Shown in pieces: positions 7,924-16,160 of a stretch of 64,000 nucleotides of DNA. Made by a program: the position numbers and the translations under genes. This DNA is from JAFEBO01 sp050730655 (lineage in GTDB: Bacteria; Planctomycetota; Phycisphaerae; Phycisphaerales; UBA1924): NCBI GenBank assembly GCA_050730655.1, contig JBOHNL010000005.1:812309-876308 (forward strand), in the 5' to 3' direction. Position 1 is the stretch's first letter. Every line of letters begins with the position of its first letter. The notes below the pieces were generated by a model. The model was not told where the DNA came from. It worked only from the letters and a program-made list of their open reading frames with translations, and made no database searches.

Positions 7924-8442
7924 ATGTGTGCACTGGTTTTACGTTCCCGAAGAGCCGACGTGGGAGGCGTGGTTGAATATCTGCCACTACCCGAGTCTCG
8001 GCGATCGGAGGCGCTCTCCGTCCTCTCGCTTCTTCCTGCGGGTGCCTTTGTCATGGCCGCGGGGTTCGAGGGGAAACGCGCTGGCGTGGTCGCACGCAGT
8101 GTGGCGATCGTTGCGGATGAGCCGCTGATGGTCGGAGTATCGATTCGGCGCGGTCACTGGATCGAGCCGCTGATCCGCGACAGCCGGGCGTTTTCGGTCA
8201 GCATGCTGGATTCGGCAGACGTGCTTTCACCCCGCAAGTTTTCGGATGAGGCACCGCGCGAGGACGATCCGTTTGACTGTATCGCGTGGGAAACTCTGCA
8301 GAGCCAGTCGCCGGTTTTGAGACGGGCGCTCGCGGCGATCGACTGTGAAGTGGTGCGCCGGCTTGATCTCGAGGCCGATTGCGCGCTGATCATCGGGCGC
8401 GTGCTGGATGCCAAGATCTTTTCGGGCGTCGGCGGCAAGTAA
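7924..8442 (+). CDS. Flavin-reductase-like (FMN-binding split-barrel) protein
   Basis: The start at ATG 7924 gives 172 residues. Residues encoded upstream in the same frame overlap the DnaA boxes and look non-coding. The core (AGAFVMAAGFEGKRAGVVAR, then VAIVADEPLMVGVSIRRGH and IRDSRAFSVSMLD) matches the flavin-reductase-like split-barrel family, in which the Arg/Ala-rich segment after 'TAxxxGxxxG' contacts FMN and 'PPxxxVxIxxxxxT' is the dimer strand. Such proteins use NAD(P)H to reduce free FMN or bind FMN as redox partners. The C-terminal half (SPVLRRALAAIDCEVVRRLD) fits the usual two-strand barrel closure. It is divergent from mraZ, and no partner oxygenase is visible. Confidence 0.75.
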   Translation: MCALVLRSRRADVGGVVEYLPLPESRRSEALSVLSLLPAGAFVMAAGFEGKRAGVVARSVAIVADEPLMVGVSIRRGHWIEPLIRDSRAFSVSMLDSADVLSPRKFSDEAPREDDPFDCIAWETLQSQSPVLRRALAAIDCEVVRRLDLEADCALIIGRVLDAKIFSGVGGK

Positions 8443-8460
8443 CGAAATTGTGCTTGAAAC

Positions 8461-8820
8461 TCAGCCGTTCACGTCAATTGCGCGGCCGATAGCGATGCCG
8501 GTTGCGGCAGCGTTGCGATCACCGGGCTGCGCGTGCATTGCGAGGGTGCCACGAGATGTGTACGTCGAAACGGTCGCAAGGGGCGAGCGAGCGGGCTGAT
8601 TCTTTTCAACCGCGGGCTGATCGACCGCTCCGGCCGCGAGCCGATCGATGCTCTTGATCAGCTTTTCCGGGCGCGAGATCGCGACCTGGTCAGAGATTTG
8701 CGACGCACGCGAGATCGTTCCGGCAACGCCGTCCGCCTTGGCGGGCGGCCTGGCGGCGATCCCGTATGCCTGCGTAAGCCGAAGCGATGCGTTGATGGCG
8801 GTGGTGTTGGTCGTGTCCAT
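8461..8820 (-). CDS. Small hypothetical protein, possibly flagellar- or surface-associated
   Basis: The 119-residue product starts at ATG 8820 with MDTTNTTAINASLRLTQAYG, a soluble-looking, Thr/Asn-rich N-terminus. The rest is polar, with a helical middle (ISRASQISDQVAISRPEKL) and the C-terminal block 'TYTSRGTLAMHAQPGDRNAAATG'. I know no function; the N-terminus faintly resembles flagellar rod/hook proteins, which is not enough for a call. The frame is open back to GTG 8955, which would add a hydrophobic, Cys-rich leader (MLRFCAALSCACLGAALAPL). That longer start sits inside the terminator hairpin at 8952-8975, so I prefer 8820, although neither start has a good ribosome-binding site. Confidence 0.55.
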   Translation of the reverse strand: MDTTNTTAINASLRLTQAYGIAARPPAKADGVAGTISRASQISDQVAISRPEKLIKSIDRLAAGAVDQPAVEKNQPARSPLATVSTYTSRGTLAMHAQPGDRNAAATGIAIGRAIDVNG

Positions 8821-8951
8821 GCGGTGGGTGAGCAATCTAGCCGAGATGCGCGATTGAAGTCGGCTGCGCGGGCGGATCACAATGAAGATTTGCGCGAGCG
8901 GCGCAAGCGCTGCGCCGAGACATGCGCAAGAAAGTGCGGCGCAAAAACGAA

Positions 8952-8975
8952 GCACTCTCCCTTTCGGGAGAGTGC
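8952..8975 (-). terminator. Second hairpin downstream of the ankyrin gene
   Basis: A 10-bp perfect stem (gcactctccc / gggagagtgc) with a GAAA tetraloop on the minus strand, followed on that strand by ttcgttttt. It backs up the terminator at 8981-9011. Confidence 0.7.
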
Positions 8976-8980
8976 CGGGG

Positions 8981-9011
8981 AAAAAAGCGGGCCGTTTCTG
9001 ACGCAGCCCGC
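8981..9011 (-). terminator. Intrinsic terminator of the ankyrin gene
   Basis: On the minus strand a gcgggc/gcccgc stem with a 13-base loop is followed by six T. It lies about 20 bases after the ankyrin gene stop. Confidence 0.8.
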
Positions 9012-9031
9012 CGGTTCGCTTCGAATTCTAA

Positions 9032-9958
9032 CTACTTCGCGTTTTTCACGAGGTCGGCCACGGCCTTGCCGTTGTCGTCGGCGCGGCGGAGAGCCCAGTC
9101 GAGGGCGGTCGAGCCGTCCTTGTCCTTGATGCCGGTCTTGCAGCCGTTCGCGAGAAGGACTTTGACCTTCTCAACGTCACCACGATCGCAGGCGATCATG
9201 AGCGGGGTTAGTCCGGCAGCGGACTGCGCATCGACATTGCCGGCGCGCTTCACAAGCATGACGATCACGGTGTTCGGCGCGTCGCCTTCCGCAGCCATAT
9301 GCATCGGCGTCATGCCGTCGAGATCGGTGTCATTCGGATTCGCGCCTGCAGCAAGCAGGATTTCAACCTTGTCTGCATTACCGGCGCGGAGCGCGGTCAT
9401 GAGGGCGGTTTGGCCCCATTTGTTCTTGGCGTTGATGTCGGCGCCGGACTTCACGAGGCGGTTCACACTCTCGGGATCGCCTCGGCCAGAGGCCATCATC
9501 AGCGCTGTCCAGTTCGCCTCGTCGCGAACGTTCTTTTCGGCGCCCGAATCGAGCAGTTTCTGAACCGTGTTCGGAGTGCCCCAGCCTGCGGCCCAGATGA
9601 GCGCTGTGCGGCCGTCGCGGCTGCGCGAGTCGAGCGCCGGTTTGGCATCGAGAATCGTCTGCGCGGCCTTTTCCTGTCCCGCGACGATCGCGCTCATCAG
9701 CGGGGTCATGCCTCGCTGCCAGAGCGGACCTTCTTCGATGACAGCATCGAGACGTGCGCCATTGCGGATCTGTGCCGCGAGAGCGTCAACGTCGCCACGT
9801 TCTGCAAGTTCATGCAGCGAGATTCCCTGAACGCCAGCGGAAGCAGTCGTCGCGCCAACGTCGGTGGGCAGTTGGTGTACGTAGTAATAGAGAACGCCGC
9901 CGGCGGCAGCGAGCGCGAGCACGGTCACGATGAAAGAGACTGGTTTACGTTCCGACAT
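9032..9958 (-). CDS. Membrane-anchored ankyrin-repeat protein
   Basis: The 308-residue product starts at ATG 9958, with AGAGG 5 bases upstream; a second ATG 15 bases earlier lacks such a site. A single N-terminal membrane segment (SFIVTVLALAAAGGVLYYYV) anchors the protein, presumably with the repeats outside the cytoplasm. From about residue 50 there are seven ankyrin repeats, recognisable by 'G-x-T-P-L-M-x-A-x-x-x-G-x-x-x-x-V-x-x-L-L-x-x-G-A', e.g. WTALMMASGRGDPESVNRL and GLTPLMIACDRGDVEKVKVL. Ankyrin repeats bind other proteins, so an adaptor role is likely; no partner is suggested by the neighbours. The gene ends at two stacked terminators. Confidence 0.9.
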   Translation of the reverse strand: MSERKPVSFIVTVLALAAAGGVLYYYVHQLPTDVGATTASAGVQGISLHELAERGDVDALAAQIRNGARLDAVIEEGPLWQRGMTPLMSAIVAGQEKAAQTILDAKPALDSRSRDGRTALIWAAGWGTPNTVQKLLDSGAEKNVRDEANWTALMMASGRGDPESVNRLVKSGADINAKNKWGQTALMTALRAGNADKVEILLAAGANPNDTDLDGMTPMHMAAEGDAPNTVIVMLVKRAGNVDAQSAAGLTPLMIACDRGDVEKVKVLLANGCKTGIKDKDGSTALDWALRRADDNGKAVADLVKNAK

Positions 9959-10060
9959 TGATTCCTCTCCCATGAAAGTGGGGGGACCGATTGGCAGCGT
10001 TCTATCTGCTCCAGCCTAGCACACCGGACTATCCACCTCAAAACCGGGCCAATCCCCGGC

Positions 10061-12187
10061 TCAGTCCTTGTCTTCCTGGGGCTTAAAGGCCGCGATCACC
10101 GCAGCCTGAACTTGCGGCGGGGTGGGCTCGTCATGGCTGTAATCCATGGAAAAGCTTCCGGCGCCGCCGGTCATGCTCTTGAGTTCGTTGGCGTAGTTTG
10201 CCAGTTCACCCAGAGGTGCGGAGGCCCGGACGATGCAGGTGTCGCCGGACTGGACCTCTGAATCCTGCACGCGGCCACGCTTGGTCGAGAGGTGTCCGGC
10301 GATGTCGCCCATGTAGCGGCTGGGCGCACTCACTTCGATGTTCACATACGGCTCGAGCAGTTTGGGCTTGGCTTTGGCAACCGCTTCGATAAACGCCTTC
10401 TTGCCCGCCGTGATGAACGCGATTTCCTTGCTGTCAACGTCGTGGTACTTGCCGTCATAGAGCGCAACGCGGATGCCTTGCATCGGGTAGCCGGCAAACG
10501 CGCCCGCGTCGATCACCTGACGCACACCTTTTTCGACGGCCGGCCAATATTGGCGCGGCACCGCGCCGCCGACGACTTCACTCGCGAATTCGAAACCGGT
10601 CGGATGGTCGGTGGGGAGCGGCTCGATGCGGAGGTAGACCTCACCGAACTGGCCACTGCCGCCGGTTTGCTTGCGGTGGCGATGGTGACCTTCGGCCTTG
10701 CCGGTAATGGTCTCTTTGTACGCGACTTTGGGCTGGCTGGTGACAAGCTCGATGTTCGAGTGCTTCTTAAATTTCTCGATGACGATGCGAAGGTGGAGTT
10801 CGCCCAGACCACGCATGACGGTCTGATTGGTTGCCGCGATGCGCTCGATCTTGAGGCTCGGGTCTTCCGCCATCATTTTGTGCGAGGCAGTAGAGAACTT
10901 GGTCTCGTCCGCGAGGTTCTTCAATTGGATTGCGACGCCGTAAAGCGGCACGGGAAGCGGGAGCGGGCGCAGATGAACGGTGCTCGCTTCGGCCGCTTCG
11001 TGCAGGATGCCGTTGAAGTGAAGTTCATCGACCTTGCTGATCGCGGCGATTTCGCCGGGGCCGACTTCGGTGACTTCGACGTGTTCCTTGCCTTGGAGTT
11101 TGAAGAGATGTCCGACGCGGAAAGGCTTGGAGTTGTCGTCGATGTAGAGCTCTTGCTTGTGCTTGATCGTGCCGGAGTGGACTCGGAAGATGCCGAGTTT
11201 GCCGACGAATGCGTCGGTGGCGACTTTGAAGACGTGCGCGATCACTTTGCCCTTAGGGTCGGGCTTGGGGAGATATTCGTCGTCGGTGACTTTGCCTTCG
11301 GCGTCGGTCTTGCGGATTTCGAGTTCGGGCGGGCTCACTTCGAGCGGGCTGGGGCAGAGGCTCGCGAAGACGTGCAAAAGATCATCGACGCCCGCGCCGG
11401 TCTTGGCAGAACAGAAGCAGATCGGGACGAGGTGCGCTTCGCCGAGCGCTTTCTCGAACGCCGCATGCAGCTTCTCGGGATCGAAGCCAGCACCTGCGCC
11501 CTTCTCAAGATATTCCATCGTCAACTCGTCATCGACCTCGATCACCTGCTCGACGATCGCCTTGTGCGCTTCATGTACGGATGAGAAGTCGGTCTGGTCG
11601 CCCGCGCTGTCGTGGCCGTCGTGCTCGAAGACATTGATGACCTTCTTGCCCTTGAGTGTCGGAAGATTGATCGGAAGGCAGATCGCCCCGAAGGTCTCGC
11701 GGATGCTCTCGACAAGCTCTTCGAGCCCGTCAGCGTTTTCTTCCATCTTGTTCACAATGACCATGCGCGGGATCTTGCGGTCCGCAGCGACCGTCATCAG
11801 ACGGCGCGCCACCGAATCGATCCCTTTGTGTGCATCAACCACCACGGCGACAGTTTCGACCGCCGGGAAGCAGGCGATCGCATGCCCGATGAAATCCACG
11901 AGACCCGGCGTATCGATCAGATGAACCTCGTGCCCCTCGTAATCGAAGTGAACAAACGCGGGCTGCAATGAATGCTTGTGATGTTTTTCTTCGTCGGTGA
12001 AGTCGCTGACGGTGTTTGCCTCTTCCACCGTGCCGGCTCGCTTGATCGAGCCCGCGCTGTACAGAAGCTTTTCGGCCAACGTCGTCTTGCCCGCTCCGCC
12101 CGAACCGACGAGGCAGATATTCCTCACGTCGGCGACGGAACGGGAACCTTGGGCTCCCGAGGGATGATTCTGGGTTTGGGTGGTCAT
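10061..12187 (-). CDS. EF-G-like translational GTPase, divergent paralogue type
   Basis: The 708-residue product has the full elongation factor G layout: G domain, domain II (GKVIAHVFKVATDAFVGKLG), domain III (EDPSLKIERIAATNQTVMRG), domain IV (KVAYKETITGKAEGHHRHRK) and domain V (YMGDIAGHLSTKRGRVQDSE). The P-loop is GSGGAGKTTL (about residues 28-37) instead of the EF-G GHVDHGKTT, G4 is NKME and G5 is CSAKTG. G3 is DTPGLVDF: the catalytic His of EF-G/EF-Tu is Leu here (residue 96). These are marks of the EF-G-like paralogue group rather than canonical FusA, so I give no symbol. GTP hydrolysis may be slow or work differently. The start ATG 12187 has GGAGGA 8 bases upstream. It is monocistronic here, divergent from gltX, with no ribosomal protein genes nearby. 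Confidence 0.88.
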   Translation of the reverse strand: MTTQTQNHPSGAQGSRSVADVRNICLVGSGGAGKTTLAEKLLYSAGSIKRAGTVEEANTVSDFTDEEKHHKHSLQPAFVHFDYEGHEVHLIDTPGLVDFIGHAIACFPAVETVAVVVDAHKGIDSVARRLMTVAADRKIPRMVIVNKMEENADGLEELVESIRETFGAICLPINLPTLKGKKVINVFEHDGHDSAGDQTDFSSVHEAHKAIVEQVIEVDDELTMEYLEKGAGAGFDPEKLHAAFEKALGEAHLVPICFCSAKTGAGVDDLLHVFASLCPSPLEVSPPELEIRKTDAEGKVTDDEYLPKPDPKGKVIAHVFKVATDAFVGKLGIFRVHSGTIKHKQELYIDDNSKPFRVGHLFKLQGKEHVEVTEVGPGEIAAISKVDELHFNGILHEAAEASTVHLRPLPLPVPLYGVAIQLKNLADETKFSTASHKMMAEDPSLKIERIAATNQTVMRGLGELHLRIVIEKFKKHSNIELVTSQPKVAYKETITGKAEGHHRHRKQTGGSGQFGEVYLRIEPLPTDHPTGFEFASEVVGGAVPRQYWPAVEKGVRQVIDAGAFAGYPMQGIRVALYDGKYHDVDSKEIAFITAGKKAFIEAVAKAKPKLLEPYVNIEVSAPSRYMGDIAGHLSTKRGRVQDSEVQSGDTCIVRASAPLGELANYANELKSMTGGAGSFSMDYSHDEPTPPQVQAAVIAAFKPQEDKD

Positions 12188-12377
12188 GGGGCTTTCCTCC
12201 GCTGGTTAGTGGTTTGAGGACGCGTCCGACCGGAGATGTCTGTGGGGGGCCGTCCGTAGCAGGGCGGCTCCCGAACGACCCAGTCTAAGCCATTCAAGGG
12301 AAAAGCGAAAGAGCGATTCGAAGAGGGATGGCCAGATCACCTGTAGCAATGGAGGTGAAAACCTACCCTTGGTCCCA

Positions 12378-14198
12378 ATGTCTTCAGCGATTGCTCCCCT
12401 CGTCACCCGCTTCGCACCGTCTCCCACCGGTCACCTCCACATCGGCGGCGCACGCTCCGCGCTCTTCTGCTGGGCGTTTGCCAAGAGGAACGGTGGCCGC
12501 TTCATGCTTCGCATCGAGGACACCGACGCAGCACGCAGCAGCCTTGAATCTGCCCGCGGCATCATCGAAGATTTGCACTGGCTCGGCATCGTCAACGATC
12601 TCGGCCCGTACATCGCCGAGGATGGCTCCGTTGGCCAGCACGATTGGGAAGCAAGCAGCGGACACTCGCCTGTCGGCGAGTACTTTCAGGCCAAGCGAGT
12701 TCCGATTTACAACAAGTACCTCGAACAACTGGTGAAGTCCGGGCGCGCGTATCCGGCGTTTGAGAGCAATGAAGAGATCGACGCTCAGCGCAAAGTCGCG
12801 GTCGCCGCAAAGCAGACGTATCGATACCCGCGTCCGGCCGAAATCGAATTCGGCAAGTTCAATGCCGCGCTCGAGGCGCGATGGAAGCGCGCACAATCCG
12901 GCGAGCGCCACGTGATGCGCTTCGCTGCACCGAACGAAGAAATCGTTGTCCACGATCAGGTGCTCGGCGACGTGAAGTATGCCGCGGGCGAGATGGACGA
13001 TTTCGTCATCCGCAAAGCCGACGGCTTCCCGATCTATCACTTCGCGGTCGTGATCGACGACGAGACGATGGGTGTGACGCACGTCATGCGTGCACAGGAG
13101 CACCTGAACAACACACCTCGGCATGTTGCGCTTCAGAAGGCGCTCGGCTTCCGCACGCCAAATTACGCCCACATGCCGCTCATCATCAATATGGATAACA
13201 GCAAGATGAGCAAGCGTGACAAGGCGAAGTTCGCGCGCAAGGCGGCAAAGGACGCGATCGCGAAGGACAAGTCGGTTACCGCCGCGACGCTCGCCGCCGC
13301 GACTTCGCTCGATGAGAAGTCGGTTGCCCAGTTCTTGTCCGCCGACAACGACACGCTCGAAATCGCGCAGGCCCTCGCCAAACACTTCAAGGTCCCGCTC
13401 CCCGAAATCGAAGTCTGGGATTTCCGCCAGAATGGCTATTTGCCCGAGGCGATCACCAACTTCGTCGCGCTGCTCGGCTGGAACCCCGGTCTCAAGACTC
13501 CCGACGGCAAAGACCTTGAAAAGTTCGACATGAAGTTCCTCGCCGAGCACTTCGGCATCGAGCGCATCGGCAAGACAAGCTCAAAGTTCGATCGCGCCAA
13601 ACTGCTCAGCTTCAACGGCGACGCGATCAATGCGCTGCCCGACGAAGGCTTCGCCTCGCGCTGGCGTACATGGTGCGAAAAGTTCGAGCCCGACTTCGCG
13701 AAGGCGGTTTCTTCTGAAACCCCCTCTCCGATGGGAGCGAGGGCTGGGGGTGGGTCAATGCTGTCACCCGCCGCAAGTGCCCACCGCTGGCTGGTTCTCG
13801 CCCGCGCCGTCAAACCTCGCGCGAAAACGCTTCGCGACGGCGTCAAATCCTCTGCCTTCCTCGTCCGTCTGGATTCCGCCACCGACTTCGATCCGATTGC
13901 AGCGGAGAAGGGCCTGCTCGCGAGCGACCGCGCCGGCCTCAAGCTCCTCGGCACCATCCGCGATCGCTTCGATTCGGTCTCCGATTCGGAGTGGAACTCC
14001 GACCTGCTCCACTCACTCATCGATCAAGCCGGCCAACAGGCCGGAACCGGAATGGGCCCCATTTCGCAGGCGATTCGGATCGCCATCGCTGGCGCGGCGG
14101 TCAGCCCGCCTTTGGGCGAAACCCTCGCCGTCCTCGGAAAGCGTTCGGCTCTCGTGCGGATTGATACGTGTTTGGGCAAGTTTGGAAGCGTTTCCTAG
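12378..14198 (+). CDS. gltX: Glutamyl-tRNA synthetase
   Basis: GltX charges tRNA-Glu in the cytosol. The product (606 residues) is class I: 'APSPTGHLHIGGARSALF' holds the HIGH-type motif near residues 19-24, RFMLRIEDTDAARS follows, and NSKMSKRDK (about 274-282) is the KMSKS loop. It is longer than the usual 470-500 residues. Some of the excess is an Ala/Lys-rich insertion after KMSKS, and a short palindromic repeat element (13719-13757) has been read in frame near residue 450. The C-terminal anticodon-binding helices look intact. ATG 12378 gives the normal N-terminus. TTG 12369 is better spaced from the GGAGGTG at 12351 and could be the real start, adding three residues. Confidence 0.93.
   Translation: MSSAIAPLVTRFAPSPTGHLHIGGARSALFCWAFAKRNGGRFMLRIEDTDAARSSLESARGIIEDLHWLGIVNDLGPYIAEDGSVGQHDWEASSGHSPVGEYFQAKRVPIYNKYLEQLVKSGRAYPAFESNEEIDAQRKVAVAAKQTYRYPRPAEIEFGKFNAALEARWKRAQSGERHVMRFAAPNEEIVVHDQVLGDVKYAAGEMDDFVIRKADGFPIYHFAVVIDDETMGVTHVMRAQEHLNNTPRHVALQKALGFRTPNYAHMPLIINMDNSKMSKRDKAKFARKAAKDAIAKDKSVTAATLAAATSLDEKSVAQFLSADNDTLEIAQALAKHFKVPLPEIEVWDFRQNGYLPEAITNFVALLGWNPGLKTPDGKDLEKFDMKFLAEHFGIERIGKTSSKFDRAKLLSFNGDAINALPDEGFASRWRTWCEKFEPDFAKAVSSETPSPMGARAGGGSMLSPAASAHRWLVLARAVKPRAKTLRDGVKSSAFLVRLDSATDFDPIAAEKGLLASDRAGLKLLGTIRDRFDSVSDSEWNSDLLHSLIDQAGQQAGTGMGPISQAIRIAIAGAAVSPPLGETLAVLGKRSALVRIDTCLGKFGSVS
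13719..13757 (+). repeat. Short palindromic repeat element inserted in frame in gltX
   Basis: The segment has a C-run arm (accccctctccg), an imperfectly complementary arm (gggagcgaggg) and a trailing ctgggggtggg. It matches the layout of the element at 26284-26325 in the Sua5 gene. It encodes a Pro/Gly stretch (TPSPMGARAGGG) with no counterpart in the GltX proteins I know. Confidence 0.7.
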
Positions 14199-14328
14199 CA
14201 CGAACACTACTTTCCGTGCAACAGACTGCCCGATCTTCCCTCTAATGGGTAACGTACTTCATTGACGAGGGGCGGCGCTCGGATGGTCAGGCGTTCGGGC
14301 CAGGCGAACATCCAACAGGGAGCATTGC

Positions 14329-14991
14329 ATGTGCGGGATTTCAAAGTCGTCCTTTCTCGCGGTTGGTGCTGGTGCGATCCTCGCCGGATTGGCGTTGGCG
14401 CCCGTGGCATCCAATGCGTGGGCGGGTGAAAAGACGGGCGCGAAACCGGGCGCAAAGCCAAGCGCGGCAACGTCGAACAAACTCGCCGTGGGCTCGAAAG
14501 CACCCGAGTTCTTCCCGTCCAAGTGGATCAAGGGCGAGCCGGTGAAGTCTTTCGCACAGGGCAAGGTCTACGTCGTCGAGTTCTGGACCACGTGGTGCCC
14601 GCCCTGCCGCGAGAGCATCCCGCACCTGACCGAATTCCAAAAGCAGTTCAAGGACGACGTCACGATCATCGGGATGGCGAGTTCCGAGCGCGTGGGCGCC
14701 GACGGCAAGGACGATCGCTTCAACAAGGCGAGCAAATTTGTCAAGGATCAGGGCGACAAGATGAACTATCGCGTCGCCTTTGAAGCCGACCAGAAAGTGA
14801 GCAAGGCATGGCTCGGAGCCGCTGGAGTCGACTACATTCCCGCCGCGTTCATCGTCGGGGGTGACGGAAAGATCGTGTGGTTCGGCAACCCGCTCGAGCC
14901 GGCATTCGAGAAGAATCTCACGACCGCGGTCGAGGCCCTGAAGGCCGACGACAAGAGCACCAAGAAGTCCTCGGACTCGGAAAAACACTAA
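14329..14991 (+). CDS. TlpA/ResA-like periplasmic thiol-disulfide oxidoreductase
   Basis: The 220-residue product has a signal peptide (FLAVGAGAILAGLALAPVAS), a low-complexity linker of Gly/Ala/Lys, and a thioredoxin-fold domain of the TlpA/AhpC-TSA type. The active site is WCPPC with Cys 90 and Cys 93, preceded by KVYVVEFWTT, and the cis-Pro segment is DYIPAAFIVGGDGKIVW. Such proteins reduce or shuffle disulfides outside the cytoplasmic membrane, e.g. in cytochrome c maturation, but no c-type cytochrome genes are close. ATG 14329 has AGGGAG 7 bases upstream. A clear intrinsic terminator follows. The next gene is a paralogue with a CTPC site. Confidence 0.9.
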   Translation: MCGISKSSFLAVGAGAILAGLALAPVASNAWAGEKTGAKPGAKPSAATSNKLAVGSKAPEFFPSKWIKGEPVKSFAQGKVYVVEFWTTWCPPCRESIPHLTEFQKQFKDDVTIIGMASSERVGADGKDDRFNKASKFVKDQGDKMNYRVAFEADQKVSKAWLGAAGVDYIPAAFIVGGDGKIVWFGNPLEPAFEKNLTTAVEALKADDKSTKKSSDSEKH

Positions 14992-15016
14992 ATCCGAACC
15001 GCCTTGGCTGATTCTC

Positions 15017-15041
15017 AAACGCTCCGAATCGGAGCGTTTTT
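15017..15041 (+). terminator. Intrinsic terminator after the first TlpA-like gene
   Basis: A stem aaacgctccg/cggagcgttt with a 3-base loop and five T at the end, 25 bases after the stop. It separates the two thioredoxin paralogues into different transcripts. The following 15042-15351 (310 bases) holds no gene that I can support, and presumably contains the promoter of the next gene. Confidence 0.9.
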
Positions 15042-15351
15042 CATTTGGACAACTCGGAATCGAGATCGACGGCTGTCTCGATCGCTCACACACCTGCGCC
15101 GCAAGTTCACGATGCCGAACTCGATCGCCCGGTGCGATCGAACACCCCGATCCCGGTGTCGATTTCTGCGCAAAGGCGCGGATAACTCGCGGCTTTCGCG
15201 CAGTCTCTGCACGTCGAAAAACGGTGCAAAATACTGATGAGGAAGTTCATCCAACTCGGCGCAAAAACGTCGATCATCCGGACCGATATCGAGCATCGGG
15301 AAATGTCGCGCGACCGAGTGTGCCGCCGACCGTACCCCGGGGTGCTGACGC

Positions 15352-16146
15352 ATGAACATCCGTCCCATGATCGCTGCCGCCGGCCTTGTCGTCGCTTGCT
15401 GCGCCACTCTGACCACGAGTAACGCCGTCGCGAACAACGCGGAGGCTGCCCAGGCCCCGGCACTCACCGTTGGTTCGCAGGCCCCGCGCATCTCGGTCGA
15501 TCGCTGGCTCAAGGGCGCGCCGGTGAACAACTACGAGCGCGGCCGGGTGTACGTCGTCGAATTCTGGGCGACCTGGTGTACGCCCTGCGTTGCCAGCATC
15601 CCGCACCTCACCGAGCTTCAGAAGAAATACCCGAACATCAAGATCATCGGTATCACAGCGTCCGAGCAGGCGACTCGCGCCGGCTTCGACGACCGCCTGA
15701 CCAAGGCTGAAAACTTCGTTTCGACGCAGGGCAACCGCATGGACTACACCGTCGCCTACGACGGCGCAGGCACGATGTGGTCAACCTGGATGATCCCCGC
15801 GCAGCGCGGCGGCATCCCCTGCACGTTCATCGTCGGCCCAGACGGACGCATTTCCTGGATCGGCCACCCCCAACTGGATGAGTTCGATCGCGCCCTCGAA
15901 TCCGCCCTCAACGAGCCGGGCGTCCGCAACGACTCGTCGAACTGGCAGACATTCAACGTCAAACCCACGAGTGCGACCATCCCCGCCAACGCGACGAAGA
16001 AGCCGACGCCTGCACCGGCAAACAAAGTCACCTCAAGTGAGCCCGTCAAGATCGCGCCCGCTTCGACCCGCATTCCTCCCGCGGCACCCCAGTCCAAGAA
16101 GATCGCGAGCGGCCCGTCGCGCGACGATTCGACGACGCCCCGGTAG
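15352..16146 (+). CDS. TlpA-like periplasmic thiol-disulfide oxidoreductase, CTPC type
   Basis: A 264-residue paralogue of the preceding thioredoxin. It has a signal peptide (MNIRPMIAAAGLVVACCATL), the thioredoxin domain with WCTPC (Cys 76 and Cys 79) and the partner segment GIPCTFIVGPDGRISWIG, which carries an extra Cys just before the cis-Pro region. A long disordered tail (about 70 residues, rich in Pro, Ala, Lys and Thr) follows the fold. Shared blocks with the paralogue, such as 'VYVVEFW-TW' and 'SIPHLTE-QK', point to local duplication and divergence, and the different active-site dipeptide (TP versus PP) suggests different redox potentials. It ends 14 bases before the methyltransferase gene and may be co-transcribed with it. 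Confidence 0.9.
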   Translation: MNIRPMIAAAGLVVACCATLTTSNAVANNAEAAQAPALTVGSQAPRISVDRWLKGAPVNNYERGRVYVVEFWATWCTPCVASIPHLTELQKKYPNIKIIGITASEQATRAGFDDRLTKAENFVSTQGNRMDYTVAYDGAGTMWSTWMIPAQRGGIPCTFIVGPDGRISWIGHPQLDEFDRALESALNEPGVRNDSSNWQTFNVKPTSATIPANATKKPTPAPANKVTSSEPVKIAPASTRIPPAAPQSKKIASGPSRDDSTTPR

Positions 16147-16160
16147 ATCAACAATCCGGC

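Noticed and set aside
10292..11584. 430-codon plus-strand frame opposite the EF-G-like gene
   Set aside because: The EF-G frame is intact; this product is repetitive Asp/Phe/Val noise.
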